Part shown: piece by piece, positions 53,595 to 64,000 of the stretch | How positions within the stretch are numbered: position 1 is the stretch's first letter | Layout: every line of letters starts with the position of its first letter | From: Persicaria tinctoria | Lineage: Eukaryota; Streptophyta; Magnoliopsida; Caryophyllales; Polygonaceae | DNA length: 64,000 nucleotides | NCBI GenBank assembly: GCA_037127255.1 | Contig: JBANSL010000009.1 | Coordinates: 32,318,975 to 32,382,974 of the forward strand | Direction: 5' to 3' | Notes under the pieces: model-generated | The model's database searches: none | What the model was told of the DNA's origin: nothing | Seen by the model: only the letters and a program-made list of their open reading frames with translations | Position numbers and translations under genes: made by a program

Positions 53595-54065
53595 TGAGAC
53601 GGGATTTCCATCGATCGATACCATTGAAGCGAGTAACGATCGGAGAACGGGAAAATAGGAGTGCGAAGGGATAGATTCTCGACTAGGGACTGGATGAGAG
53701 TCCGAAGAGGAGCTTACCAGGGCCTAGAATCCAACTTGAGAACCAAGGAAAAGTCGGATCGAAGGACGTCTGATGAATGGAACTGATAAAGAGAGAGTTT
53801 GAGATTTGGAAATTGATTTCTGTAGTTGATTAACTTCCATTGCTGAACAAGCCAGAAACATATAGGGAGAACGATGGCTTTAGAAAAACAAAGGCTCAAC
53901 CGGGTTGCAACAAACCGGAATCCAATCTAACAAATTGTGGGCCTATTACCCAATTAACATAAGGGCCAAGCCCAATACAAATTCTTAAAGTGCAGATAAC
54001 CAAAACTTCACATGAAATGGCAGGCAGATGATGTGCAGGAAGCCAGTAGCGTTGTTCCTGTTACA
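53595..54065 (-). repeat. E4 5' LTR
   Basis: 471 bp, with about five differences from the left copy (for example CTTACCAGGG against CTTACTAGGG, TTTCTGTAG against TTTATGTAG). Followed by the TTCAG duplication. Confidence 0.93.
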
Positions 54066-54070
54066 TTCAG

Positions 54071-55679
54071 GCCACCGCAACCATCATCGGCGGGATACAA
54101 AGGAGAAGGAGCGGCCTACCTCGAACTAAAGCGAGGACGACGGCCTACCTGGTAGGAGCCCCAAATTGAACGATGGAGTGCACGAATTGAAGCGAGGATG
54201 ACGGAGAAGATGCATCTGTTCGATTCCAGTCCTCCTCCTCGCTGCTCGCTCCTCTTCCCGACACCAGTCCTCCACCCCCGCATCCACCATCACCAACGCT
54301 TGGAGCCTGGCGCCGAATCGTGATCGAATCGCTACCTCCACGCCCACTCTCTTGCCTCCAACGCCGACCTCGCCTCCGTCGAAGATGGAATGGAAGCTCG
54401 TCGTAGCCTCCGGTGAATGAGATACGGACTGGACGGAGATTCGACGTCTCCTAGCTGCGATTCCGAACCTATAGGTTCCCAAGCGTCTCCTGGCTCTCAT
54501 CGCTTAGGGATTTGACGTCTCCGGCCAATTTCTTCCCCTAGGTCCTGCTCCTTTACCTTTTCTGATTCTGTTATTGAAATCCCATTTCCTATCGGTTTTG
54601 AGCTCATTTTAGCAATCTGTCTTGTGGTTTCCAGATGATCTTAGTTAATACGTAGCATGTAAATAAGCAATTAAACTTCCTTCGGATCACATGTCGTAGA
54701 TAAAGCACAGGCTTGAAGTTGCCACAATCAACACAACCTATAGCCTCTATCCACAAGCATCACCGTCTCTTTTTACTGACAAAAGAAGAAAGAAAGAAAA
54801 CATGGATTTTCAAAAACATTAGCTGGGAGATAATTCATTCAAGATACTCTCCTATAAATTGAATGTATATGGTACGAAATATATAACTTCAGTACAAGCT
54901 CTATGAGATTACATACTGATAAAGCATTATATTTTACCTCACCAGTGTGTGAGTGCCTGTCACATTACTAACATTAATTACAGGTGCATTTACTTGCATA
55001 TGCTACCTTCGACTTCTAACAAGTACTCACCTCAAAAGCTAAGACCCAACTTTAGATACATGTAAATAAAGACTCAAACTAACTGAAAATGTCATTATGA
55101 TCAACTATCAAAATCAATCCAGTTTGTCTGCAAGGATCACATGTATGACACAATATGCCCTAAGACTGCCTCAGTACTAAGAACTGTATCATTAACCTAC
55201 AAAGCAGTAACGCACACCCTTATCCAAGCACTGATATTTAAAGATAAACTGATTTGTGAACAGGTTATGCATTCCAAGTCTAGCAACCATATCTATTCAC
55301 GTAAAACAGATTTTGAAGGATTTTACTTGAATTCAAGTAATTCTCTTTTTTGTTATTTGCTTTTATAGTTGCTTTGGTATTGTGATTCATTATTAGCCCT
55401 TTATTTTCCCTCTATTTGTTGAATCTAATGAGGGTTTCACTCTCTTCTCACACAACCTAACACAAGGGTAACGGTAGCACTGATTTGGGGCCGAAAAAAA
55501 AAAAAAGAACCAAGTCATGTGGTAATTATGTTCTAAACAAGTCACTGGATGTACATTATGTGCTAAATAAGTCTCTTGATAAGTATACTTTTGAATTTTC
55601 ATTGATATTTTCTTTATTCATGAATTAGTTATGCCAACAATCCTAGTGTATATTCTTAGTCGACTTTTACATTTTTCAG
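54071..55679. other. Target-side flank of E4 and intron-like DNA
   Basis: 54071-54560 is GC-rich with open frames on both strands and continues the unit interrupted at 46846. It looks like the 5' end of a plant gene, but no exon is recognised. 54600-55679 is AT-rich and intron-like. Confidence 0.4.
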
Positions 55680-55908
55680 ACAATCGCTTTGCCATCTTCT
55701 GGAACATATGATTTTATACGAACATCACGCATGGCTGGATTTGGGCTAATAATATTGGGACCAACATTGCATTTATGGTTCAACTTAATGTCAAGAGTGC
55801 TTCCAGGATGTGATCTAATATCGACTGCAAAGAAAATGGCGTTGGTGCAATCAATTTATGGGTCTGTCATGACCGTTATATTCTTCTCAATGAATGCAGC
55901 GCTGCAAG
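55680..55908 (+). CDS. Mpv17/PMP22-family exon
   Basis: The exon is bounded by an acceptor (acatttttcag) and a donor (GCAAG|GTATGT) and is open throughout (76 codons). It contains TYDFIRTSRMAGFGLIILGP, HLWFNLMSRVLP, KKMALVQSIYGSVMT and FFSMNAALQG. These are the central conserved segments of plant Mpv17/PMP22 proteins, small four-helix membrane proteins of mitochondria, peroxisomes or chloroplasts. The next expected exon is not found in the following 8 kb of repeats, and no upstream exon is recognised. It is either an isolated fragment or one exon of a gene with very long introns. The intact frame and splice sites suggest little decay. Confidence 0.75.
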
Positions 55909-56175
55909 GTATGTAATCTATTCACAGCTCTTTTGTCTCCTGTCACCAATTTGTTCGAATTGTGCATCTGTTTTGCATACAAATTCAGTTTCTACTACCC
56001 CAAAGATCTCTTCACCATAGTTGATGTCTTGTTGCGTGTAGTTCCTGACTATTTTTGTGTCTAATTATTTGATGATGACATCTAATAATTAGAATATTTG
56101 ATGTTGACATCTAATAATTACAATATTTGATGCTGACATGTAAGAATTAGAACATTGCATCTCTTCGATTCCCTG

Positions 56176-57220
56176 CAATTTTGCATCTATTTAATTCCAA
56201 ACATGAACTATTCCAAGTACTAAACATCTAGCTGTTGTAGTTGTGAAGCTTAATCTCTCTTTCTGATGCTTAATCTTTTTTTTTTTCCTGATTTTACTAG
56301 TGTTGCAAAAATCCAGCTGACATCTTCTGGAAATGTTGACATCTTCTTGAAATGTTGACATCTTCTGAAATGCTGACATCTCCAATATAAGATTATTTTT
56401 GTGTAATTAAGTAGACCATGTCAGCAAGCTTAATTCGAAACTAGAGATGCTTGCTTAGAGATTTATATGTTCTTTTTTTATTTCTAATTGTGGAGATATT
56501 AGCTAGTAGCTTTACAAAATTTAATTGTGTCCTGACATATTTCTTTTTTATTTCTAATTGTGTGTTGACATCTTTCTTTTTTATTTTTAATTGTGTGTTG
56601 ACATGTTTCTTTTTTATTTCTAATTGTGTGTTGGCATCTTTCTTTTTTATTTCTAATTGTGTGTTGACATAGTATCTTTTTGTGCAATTCAAATTGATGT
56701 ATATGCTTTTTTTTTTTCAGAATGTATAAGTTCCTTTTTATTTCTAATTGTGTGTTGACATTGTCTCTTTTTGTGCAATTCAAGTAGATTTATAGGTTCT
56801 TTTTTTTATTTCTAATTGTATGCTTACATGATCTCTTGTGCAAATGTAACATGCTCAATTCCAATGTGTAATTAACCTTATTTGACATTTGTATAAAATT
56901 CATCTAGTACTTTAAAGTGTGCTTTCTTTATTTTTCCTTGTCGTTTTTCGTAATATTCTTGATTGATAAGTTATCTTTTTGAGATTTACACTTGCATAGC
57001 TCTTTACTGGACTTATTGCTGCGAGGAATATGATTTTTCACATTATTTGCTTAAAATTAAGAGGGAATAACAATCTTGCTGACATCCGGTGTCAACAGTT
57101 TTAATTGGCATAACAGATTGTTATACTTGCATAAAAGATTGTTATATGTGCATATCATAAAGTTATTGCATAACAGTAACTTATATTTGCACAACATAAA
57201 CTTCTTATTTTTCAACTTTT
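56176..57220. repeat. 1-kb direct repeat B, copy 1
   Basis: It matches 59178-60190 through GTTGTAGTTGTGAAGCTTAA, TCTTCTGAAATGCTGACATC, CCATGTCAGCAAGCTTAATT and TTCGTAATATTCTTGATTGA. A partial third copy lies at 58047-58325. Confidence 0.8.
56471..56830. repeat. 33-bp tandem array
   Basis: Units such as TTTATTTCTAATTGTGTGTT plus GACATCTTTCTTT repeat with a 33-bp period (clearest 56538-56680). Since 33 is a multiple of three, it yields open frames with an 11-residue period, probably without coding meaning. Confidence 0.8.
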
Positions 57221-57539
57221 TTTTTAATTAACTTTCTCTTTTTTCATAACACGTTTCAATCTTGTTGCATATAAAAATGACACCATGAATTTGAATGTTC
57301 ATAACACGTTGCAATCTTGCAATCTTGCACTGAATAAGTTTGTGGCTGCTTAGACAAGAAACTAAAGTTGTATCCACTACACTAACATATTTACTTAAGT
57401 GAATTGACAAAGAACCTGAAATCTGAAAGTCCAAGTAGTTCGGAATTTTTATTTTTGTAAATGAATTATGAAATCAGTAAGTCCAAGCAATTATAATTCT
57501 ATAATCTATATAATATATAAAAAAGAGAACTTGAAAAAA

Positions 57540-57990
57540 CTATAAATCTGTAGTCAACAGTAATTTATAATTTATAAATCTGTAATTTTGTACCTCTGTA
57601 ATTATATAAATCTGTAATCTATAAATCTGTACATCTGTACATCTGTAAATCCGTAATCTGAAATCTAAAATCTGTAATCTGTAATCAGTAATCTGTAATC
57701 TATAATCTGTAATCTGTAATTTCTAAATCTGTAATTCTGTAAATCTGTAAATCTAAAATATGTAATACTATAAATCGGCAATATGTAAATCTGTAATTCT
57801 ATAAATCTGTAATCTGTAAATTGTAAATCTGTTTGGTAAATCTAAAATATGTAAATTGTAAATCTGCTTGGTAAATCTGAAATCTGTAAGTTCAACAACA
57901 TAAATAATTTATAGTCCAAGAAGTTCAACAACTTAGGTAAACTGGATTCTGCAGTTTGTAAACTAAAATCTGTAAATTTGTAGATCTGAA
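57540..57990. repeat. ATCTGTA minisatellite
   Basis: Dozens of short units of the form AATCTGTA / AAATCTGTA / ACATCTGTA / ATCTATA with variable 7-11 bp spacing. No coding potential. Confidence 0.85.
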
Positions 57991-59177
57991 ATCTGTGATT
58001 GCAACAACATCGATAATTTACAGTCCAAGAAGTTGAACAACTTAGGTCATCTTTATTTTTCCTTGTCATTTTTCGTAATATTCTTGATTGATAAGTCATC
58101 TTTTTGAGATTTATACTTGCATAGCTCTTTACTAGACTTATTTCTGGGAGGAATATGATTTTTCACATTATTTGCTTAAAATTAAGAGGGAATAACAATC
58201 TTGCTGACATCCGGTGTCTGGAGTTTCAATTTGCATAATAGATTGTTATATTTGCATAACAGATTGTTATATGTGCATATCATAAAGTTATATTTGCATA
58301 ACAGTAACTTATATTTGCACAACATTTGTACAAAAATAAAGTGATTGTTGTCCTGATTTAACCTTCTTCTATGCTTCAACTGCTTTCTATGGCTTCTCAT
58401 AATGGTGCTGATATCTACTCTTTAACCTTGTGAAATCTAGCTCTCAACTAAACTAGAAATGTGCAACTAAAGAAGTTGATAACCAGTAGCCAACTAAACT
58501 AGAAAGCAAATTAAATCAGTAAATTAAATCACGTGTCTACTAGAAAACCAGTAAACCAGTAAACAACCATAAGAGGTATGGGGTAGGTATGGGGTAGGGA
58601 GTACATATTACTCTTTCTTAATAATTTTTCTACTGTTTGTTTCTGTAGTTTTGAATTGGGCAATGTAAACAAATGCAATTGGTACTTCAATATATTGGAC
58701 AATGTTAGCAAATCAAATTCACATATATAAAGCCAAATATGTGAGAGGTAAGGGGTTAGGTTGATTTTCCTATTTATGAGAAGTATGGGGTAGGTATGGG
58801 GTAGATTGAATTGTACTTGATGATGAACTCATTTCTTCTTCAATGGTTAATTTATATGAATGTTTGTTGTCTACACTCTATGGGCTTGTGGGGTGATGAT
58901 TGAATGTACCAAATTTGTGACACACAAGCTCAAGGAAAAAAGAGTAATATGTACTCCCTATCGGTGAAACTTTAAGATGAACTGTCATTAAATGTAGCTA
59001 TGGGTTTATCACCCAAGAGTATGTATGTTTGAACTCTATGTTCATTTTATGGAAGTAGTTTGATTTTTATATAATGAGCCAATATTAAACTAGATTGATG
59101 TACACATCACATTCATATATACTTTAGGTAAGGATGCAACTGATGATTTTTTTATCTCATTCCTTTATTTGTTTATG

Positions 59178-60190
59178 CAATTTTGCATCTGTTCGATTCC
59201 AAGTATGAACTATTTCAAGTACTAAACACCTAGCTATTGTAGTTGTGAAGCTTAATCTCTCTTTCTGATGCTTAATCTTTTTTTTTTTCCTGATTTTACT
59301 AGTGTTGCAAACATCTAGCTGTTGTTGCAAACATCTAGCTGACATCTTCTAGAAACGTTGACATCTTGTTGAAATGCTGACATCTTCTGGGAATGTTCAC
59401 ATCTTCTTGAAAAGCTGACATCTTCTGAAATGCTGACATCTCCAATATAAGATTATTTTTATGTAATTAAGTAGACCATATCAGCAAGCTTAATTCGAAA
59501 CTAGAGATGCTTGCATAGAGATTTATAGGTTCCTTTTTTATTTCTAACTGTGGAGATATTAGCTAGTAGCTCTACAAAATTTAGTTGTGTGCTGACATGT
59601 TTTTTTTATTTCTAATTCTGTGGTGACATGTTTCTTTTTTATTTCTAATTGTGTGTTGACATTGTCTCTTTTGTGCAATTCAAGTTGATGTATATGTTTT
59701 TTTTGTCAGAATGTATAAGTTCTTTTTTATTTCTAATTGTGTGTTGACATTGTCTCTTTTTGTGGAGTTCAAGTAGATTTATAGGTTCTTTTTTTATTTC
59801 TAATTGTGTGCTGACATGATCTCTTGTGCAAATATAACATGCTCAATTCCAATGTGTAATTAACTTGATTTGGCATTTGTATAAAATTCATTTAGTACAA
59901 GTGTGCTTTCTTTATTTTTCCTTGTCATTTTTCGTAATATTCTTGATTGATAAGTCATCTTTTTGAGATTTACATTTGCATAACTCTTTACTAGACTTAT
60001 TGCTGGGAGTAATATGATTTTTCACATTATTTGTTTAAAATTAAGAGGGAATAAAAATCTTGCTGAAATCCAGTGTCAGCAGTTTTAATTTGCATAACAG
60101 ATTGTTATATTTGCATATCATAAAGTTTTGTTTGCATAACAGTAACTTATATTTAAACAACATAAACTTCTTATTTTTCAACTTTTTTCA
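59178..60190. repeat. 1-kb direct repeat B, copy 2
   Basis: Second full copy of the repeat at 56176, with a shorter 33-bp-unit array (59600-59820). Confidence 0.8.
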
Positions 60191-60384
60191 TCATGATGTG
60201 TATGTTTTTTTTTCTATATTTCTAATCGTGTGCTGACATAGTCTCTTTTTGTGCAATTCCTACTTTTATTAGGAGTTCCTACTTTTTTATTAGGAGTTCC
60301 TACTTTTTTTTTCTCCTTTTTTGGTTGTGGCGTGAACATAACTCTTATTTGTTTATTTGAATGTTATGTTATAATATAATTAAA

Positions 60385-60454
60385 AGCATTTTAGCTCAAT
60401 GGTAGAGTGATGTTCTTATGCGCAAATACGTGGGTTCGAATCCCGCATATGCTA
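60385..60454 (+). repeat. tRNA-like repeat, copy 4
   Basis: Acceptor AGCAT / ATGCT, A box TAGCTCAATGGTAGAG, middle segment TGTTCTTATGCGCA, B box GGGTTCGAATCCC. It is on the plus strand, unlike copies 1-3. Confidence 0.75.
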
Positions 60455-60544
60455 AAATTTATAATAATTCTAGTAATTTACAAAATTTTCTAATAATTGT
60501 TCAATAATAAGATATATTAGTGCAATTTTCTAGTAATTTATAAT

Positions 60545-60690
60545 TGCATATTATACTTTTACATTTGCATATCATCAATTTATATTTGCATATTTTAATC
60601 TTATATTTGCATATCATCAATTTATAATTGCATATCATACTTTTACATTTCCACACCATCAATTTATATTTCCATATTATAATCATACAT
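60545..60690. repeat. ATTTGCATAT word array
   Basis: TTATATTTGCATATCATCAA-type units repeat at about 20-30 bp. The same ATTTGCAT words occur at 57110-57195, 58220-58320, 60090-60165 and 62225-62300. Confidence 0.7.
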
Positions 60691-61054
60691 TTTCACAACA
60701 TCAATTTGTATTTCCCTAACTTATTTTTATGTCCCCAACTTATTTTTATACTTATCACTACTAATTTATTTTTAGTTTCAATACAAAGAGTACTAACTTC
60801 ATAATTATATCAAATGTCAGCAGTTTAACAAATTTTTAGAGTAATTCAATTAATTCTGAAATCAAAATCAGATTTTGGTTGTGCATAATCATTACAAGTT
60901 ACTAACACAACATCTCACTGCATTTTACATTAGAAGACATTTAACCAACACCTTATATTGAGCTCAACTAATACTTGTCAACAACATCTGAGGTTTGCAT
61001 AGGTACTACATAATAGTAGCACAACTGTTCTTTCTTTTATACTGATCACTATAA

Positions 61055-62100
61055 ATGTCGGCAACGTCAGCATCTCCGATGTCGGCGTCAGCTGACATCA
61101 GCGTCAGCGCTAACACGAAAAATGTTAGTGGTGTTCGCAATGTTAATGGTGACAGTGTCAGCAGTATCAACAATATTAGTGCTTACACGAAAAAAAGAAG
61201 GGTTGGCACAAAAAAAGCATCTTCGACGTCGGCGTCAACAATGTTCGCAACATCGATGTCGGCGTCGGCGTCAGTAGTGTCAACATCTCCGATGTTGACG
61301 TCAGCAACATCAACATCCGTGTCAGCATCTTCGATGTCAACGTTAGTAGTGTCAGGCCGTCTGACGTCAACAATGTTAGCATTAATGTCAACATCTTCGA
61401 TGTCGGCATCAGCAATATCAATATCAGTGTTGCTGACACGGAAAAAAGCATTTTCGACGTCGGCGTCAGCATCTCCGATGTAAGTGTCAACGGTGTCAAG
61501 AATGTCGGTGTCAACAACATCTCCGATGGCGGCGTCATCCGACATCTCCGATGTCGGCGTCATCCGACATCTCCGATGTAAGCGTCAGCAGCATCAGGAT
61601 CTCGAATGTCGGCATCGACAATGTTAGTGTCAGTGCTAACACGAAAAAAAGAAGCGTTGACACGAAAAAAACATCCCTAACGTCCGCGTCAGCAGCTTCA
61701 ACAGCATCGATGTCGGCGCCAGCCGACATCTCCGATGTCAGCGTCAGCATCTCCGATGTTGACGTCGGCAACGTACGTGTCAGCATCTCCGATGTCGGAA
61801 TCAGCAATGTCAACGTCAGTGCTTCTGACACAGAAAACAGCATCTTCGACGTCGACGTTAGTCGACATCAGCGTCAGCATCTCCGATGTCGGCATTAACC
61901 GACATCATCGTCAGCAAACATGAGCGTCAGCATCTCCGATGTCTGCGTCAGCTGACATCAACGTCAACGCTGATACGAAAAATGTTAGTGGTGTTCGCAA
62001 TGTTGGTGGTGACAGTGTGAGTAGTGTCAGTAATGTCAACAATGTCAGTGTCAACGGTGTCAGGAATGTCAGTGTCAGCAACATCGAAGTTGACATTAAT
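61055..62100. repeat. TGTCA/TGACG dispersed word array
   Basis: GTCGGCGTCAGC, CATCTCCGATGTC and GACGTCAGC words fill about 1 kb. The start (61055-61160) and end (61930-62070) share ACGAAAAATGTTAGTGGTGT-type blocks, so the array is flanked by a diverged direct repeat. Long Ser/Thr- or Asp/Val-rich frames are open on both strands because of the word structure. I treat it as noncoding. Confidence 0.75.
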
Positions 62101-62111
62101 GCAATTTTAAA

Positions 62112-62158
62112 AGCATCTTAGGTCAATAAATGGTAGAGTGATGTGCTTATGTGCAAAT
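62112..62158 (+). repeat. tRNA-like repeat, copy 5 (5' half only)
   Basis: AGCATCTTAGGTC, TGGTAGAGTG and TGTGCTTATGTGCAAATA are followed directly by AAGATATATTAATGCAATTT. That matches the downstream flank of copy 4 (60507-60530), so the T arm was deleted from a shared larger repeat. Confidence 0.65.
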
Positions 62159-62324
62159 AAGATATATTAATGCAATTTCAAAATTCAAATGCGTGTGCAT
62201 ATTCTTTCCATAAGGTTGTTTAAGCTTCCATAACATAATATTATATTTGCATATCATAACATTATATTTGCATAACAACGGGTTATAATTGCATATCGGA
62301 AAGTGCTGACACGTAATTTTATTT

Positions 62325-62680
62325 TTTATTAAAAAAAAAAAATTCTGGACACGCGAGGGGGGCGTGGGGGGCACTGAGGTGAAGGGGGGGGGGGGGCAGG
62401 GGGCAAGGAGGATGGACACTTTTGCAAAATTTTCAAATATATTGATACTCCTCTAATTTAGCCCATTTTTATGGATATTTCACTAAAGGCCCCTAAATTT
62501 TATTATTTTTTAACACCCACTACACATTTTAACCAATAATTTTTTTTTAAAAGTCAACAACATACAAATCAGTACAAATCATTACAATTTCCTATCTAGA
62601 AAACATAAAAACCCATCTATTGTTGGACAAAAACTCACCTCTAAAAACACATGTATTATTGGACGGACGGAGTATAATTT
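62325..62680. other. Simple-sequence patch and possible Stowaway-like end
   Basis: An A-run and a G-rich patch (run of about 14 G near 62382-62396) are followed by AT-rich DNA. 62660-62675 ends GGACGGACGGAGTA, typical of plant Stowaway/mariner-like termini. The opposite end could not be matched well. Confidence 0.4.
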
Positions 62681-62742
62681 TAAAATATCTTTTTCATAAT
62701 AAAATTTTATAGGCGTGTAAATATAATTGTATAAAATATACA

Positions 62743-63118
62743 TAGGGTTGTTACATGAACTGAACAGCTCGAGCTCGGCTCGGGATCGACTCGAAAAAGC
62801 TCGATTCGAGCTCGCTCACTTATTTAAACAAGCCGAGCTTGAACAAAATTTTAAGCTCGGTTCGTTCGAATAAAGCTCGAATAGCTCGAATTCTATGAAA
62901 TTTCTAAAATTTCATTTAAATGAACATGTTATAATCAAGTAGAACTACTTAAATCTCGAAAAAAGCTCGGCTCGAGCTCGTTCATTTCCTAAACAAGCCG
63001 AGTTTGAACAAAATAAAAAGCTCATATAAAAATTATTTCGGCTCGGCTTGAGCACGTTTAACAAACGAACAAGTTGAACATGCCAAACTCGATTCGTTCG
63101 GCTCGAATAACACCCTTA
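62743..63118. mobile_element. hAT-type MITE
   Basis: 376 bp with terminal inverted repeats TAGGGTTGTTA and TAAGGGTGTTA, flanked by AATATACA on both sides (62735-62742 and 63119-63126), an exact 8-bp duplication. The interior is packed with GCTCGAGCTCGGCTCG-type words near both ends, the subterminal pattern of many plant hAT MITEs. No coding sequence. Confidence 0.92.
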
Positions 63119-63499
63119 AATATACATATGATTTTTCCTGTGGTGCACCAACCGAGATTGTAGGGTATCTGCTCTGTCAATTCACCTATTTTACGGATCT
63201 ATTCCATCGACAACCGATTTTTATTAGTCTGGCATTTTCCACTTGCATATGGTGTCAGTGCAATTACTGAATATAATATATAGTTATTTTTCTCTTACAA
63301 AGTTTTTTTTTTAAATAATACAGAGTAATTTTGTTGGGGGTAATGGAGGAGCTGGAACGCTCACATGTTTCAACACCTTCTGATCAAGAAAAAAATACGT
63401 AGTATTATTTTTGTCAAAATTTGTAAATAAAAAAAATAAAAAATTCAATCTCATCCAGTTCGGGGTGATTGTGACACGTGTTCTAGCTATTAAAAAAAA

Positions 63500-64000
63500 T
63501 TGAAAAACTATCTTAAAACTGATATTCGAGCGCGTGGGAAAGTGGGTAAATAAAACCCTAAATCAGAATTAGTCTCATATTTATCCTCGTATACCCGAAA
63601 GAACTGAGTGGAGGAGCCAAAGAGAGAAGCGTCCTGAGCAGACGCCATTGACAAGCCGATTCCACCATCGACGGCGGTGCAAGTGTCTATTTTCCTGGCT
63701 AATCGATCCGTTGCCAAGGCGACTCCACTCCAGGCTGCTGCGATTGGGGTCTTTTGTCTTAGTTGGTGGCAGCCGCCGACGTCGTTGATCTCCCAGAGGG
63801 AGAATTTGATGGATCTATGCCGGCGACAATTGGAGGATGGAGATAAGTCAGCGACGGAGGTATGATGTAGGCAGATCTGGCCGGTGGTGGCGATGGAGGA
63901 CGATGGAGGCGAGGCTGGCTTTGACTCCCCTGTTCATTCCCCACCCAGACCAGCCGCAACCACAATCGAGAAACCAAGACCTAGCCGCTACCTCTAACGA
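63500..64000. other. GC-rich gene-like 5' region, unassigned
   Basis: A minus-strand ATG at about 63648 opens MASAQDASLFGSSTQFF followed by a possible donor (TTCGG|GTATAC). The plus strand is also open in places. The composition resembles a plant promoter plus 5' exon, but the window ends before it can be assigned. Confidence 0.3.

Larger units (their letters stand above)
46852..54065 (-). mobile_element. E4: non-autonomous LTR retrotransposon with iMet primer
   Basis: Two 471-bp LTRs (46852-47322 and 53595-54065), TGAGACGGG ... CCTGTTACA on the plus strand, differ at only about five sites. Flanks are TTCAG on both sides (46847-46851 and 54066-54070). The PBS next to the right LTR matches the initiator-Met tRNA end (TGGCTCTGATACTA, one mismatch), so sense is minus. 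The PPT next to the left LTR is GAAGAGGGAAGTAT. No gag-pol enzyme motifs occur. Excluding the CACTA insertion the internal region is about 2.3 kb and encodes one unusual protein. Confidence 0.93.

Noticed and set aside
61055..61483. 142-codon Ser/Ala/Thr-rich plus-strand frame
   Set aside because: Both strands and several frames are open because of the word repeat; composition only, no domain.
1..64000. CRISPR arrays, rRNA genes, bacterial operons
   Set aside because: No evenly spaced identical repeats with unique spacers, no rRNA-like blocks, and the sequence has eukaryotic splice signals and plant transposons throughout.

Overview
The window is plant nuclear DNA, most likely from a eudicot with an AT-rich genome. 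The evidence is a FAR1-type MULE transposase relative, plant Athila-type Ty3/gypsy elements primed by tRNA-Asp, a plant L1-type LINE, a CACTA element, hAT and Helitron-like termini, and GT/AG-bounded exons of plant gene families. I see no complete, clearly functional host gene. Almost everything recognisable is a mobile element, a decayed gene or a captured gene fragment.

Layout. 1-2.2 kb: a FAR1-like gene broken by stops and frameshifts. 2.3-13.5 kb: AT-rich DNA with two tRNA-like repeats, a Helitron-like 3' end, an acidic last exon (possible MscS-like channel tail), local duplications and a possible spliced minus-strand gene starting at 13091. 13.6-16.15 kb: a dispersed GGTGACA array interrupted by a 0.9-kb MITE.

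17.99-46.1 kb: a nested retroelement cluster, all transcribed from the minus strand. E3 (17987-22533) is a pol-less Athila derivative. E2 (23151-43286) is a gag/protease-only element with LTRs truncated at opposite ends. E1 (27913-39957) is a complete Athila element with 1.25-kb LTRs and a GCTGT target duplication, inserted in the coding region of E2. A truncated LINE (43287-46073) abuts E2.

46.85-54.07 kb: E4, an iMet-primed LTR element without pol, with 471-bp LTRs and TTCAG duplication. It encodes an unrecognised protein with repeated FDPGG motifs. A 3.95-kb CACTA element (49345-53294, TTG duplication) splits its reading frame and carries exons resembling a mitochondrial NAD carrier. 54-64 kb: one Mpv17/PMP22 exon, then a domain of degenerate repeats (33-bp array, ATCTGTA minisatellite, ATTTGCAT words, TGTCA/TGACG words), and a hAT MITE with 8-bp duplication.

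The most interesting structure is in the retroelements. All four carry a hairpin with constant loop AGGA (sense strand) and stems that differ but stay paired, placed just before a polypurine tract. The three Athila-type elements have it twice, about 1.2 kb apart, bounding a conserved noncoding 3' domain with a repeated ATGGGTGTCATGAATG motif. In addition, E1 and E2 each have a private palindromic 'word' (GCGGCGGGCGCCGC or GTCGACCTCGAG) that is amplified in the LTR, in the coding linker before the protease and in 3' noncoding DNA of the same element. E3 carries a related GC-rich word in its LTRs only.
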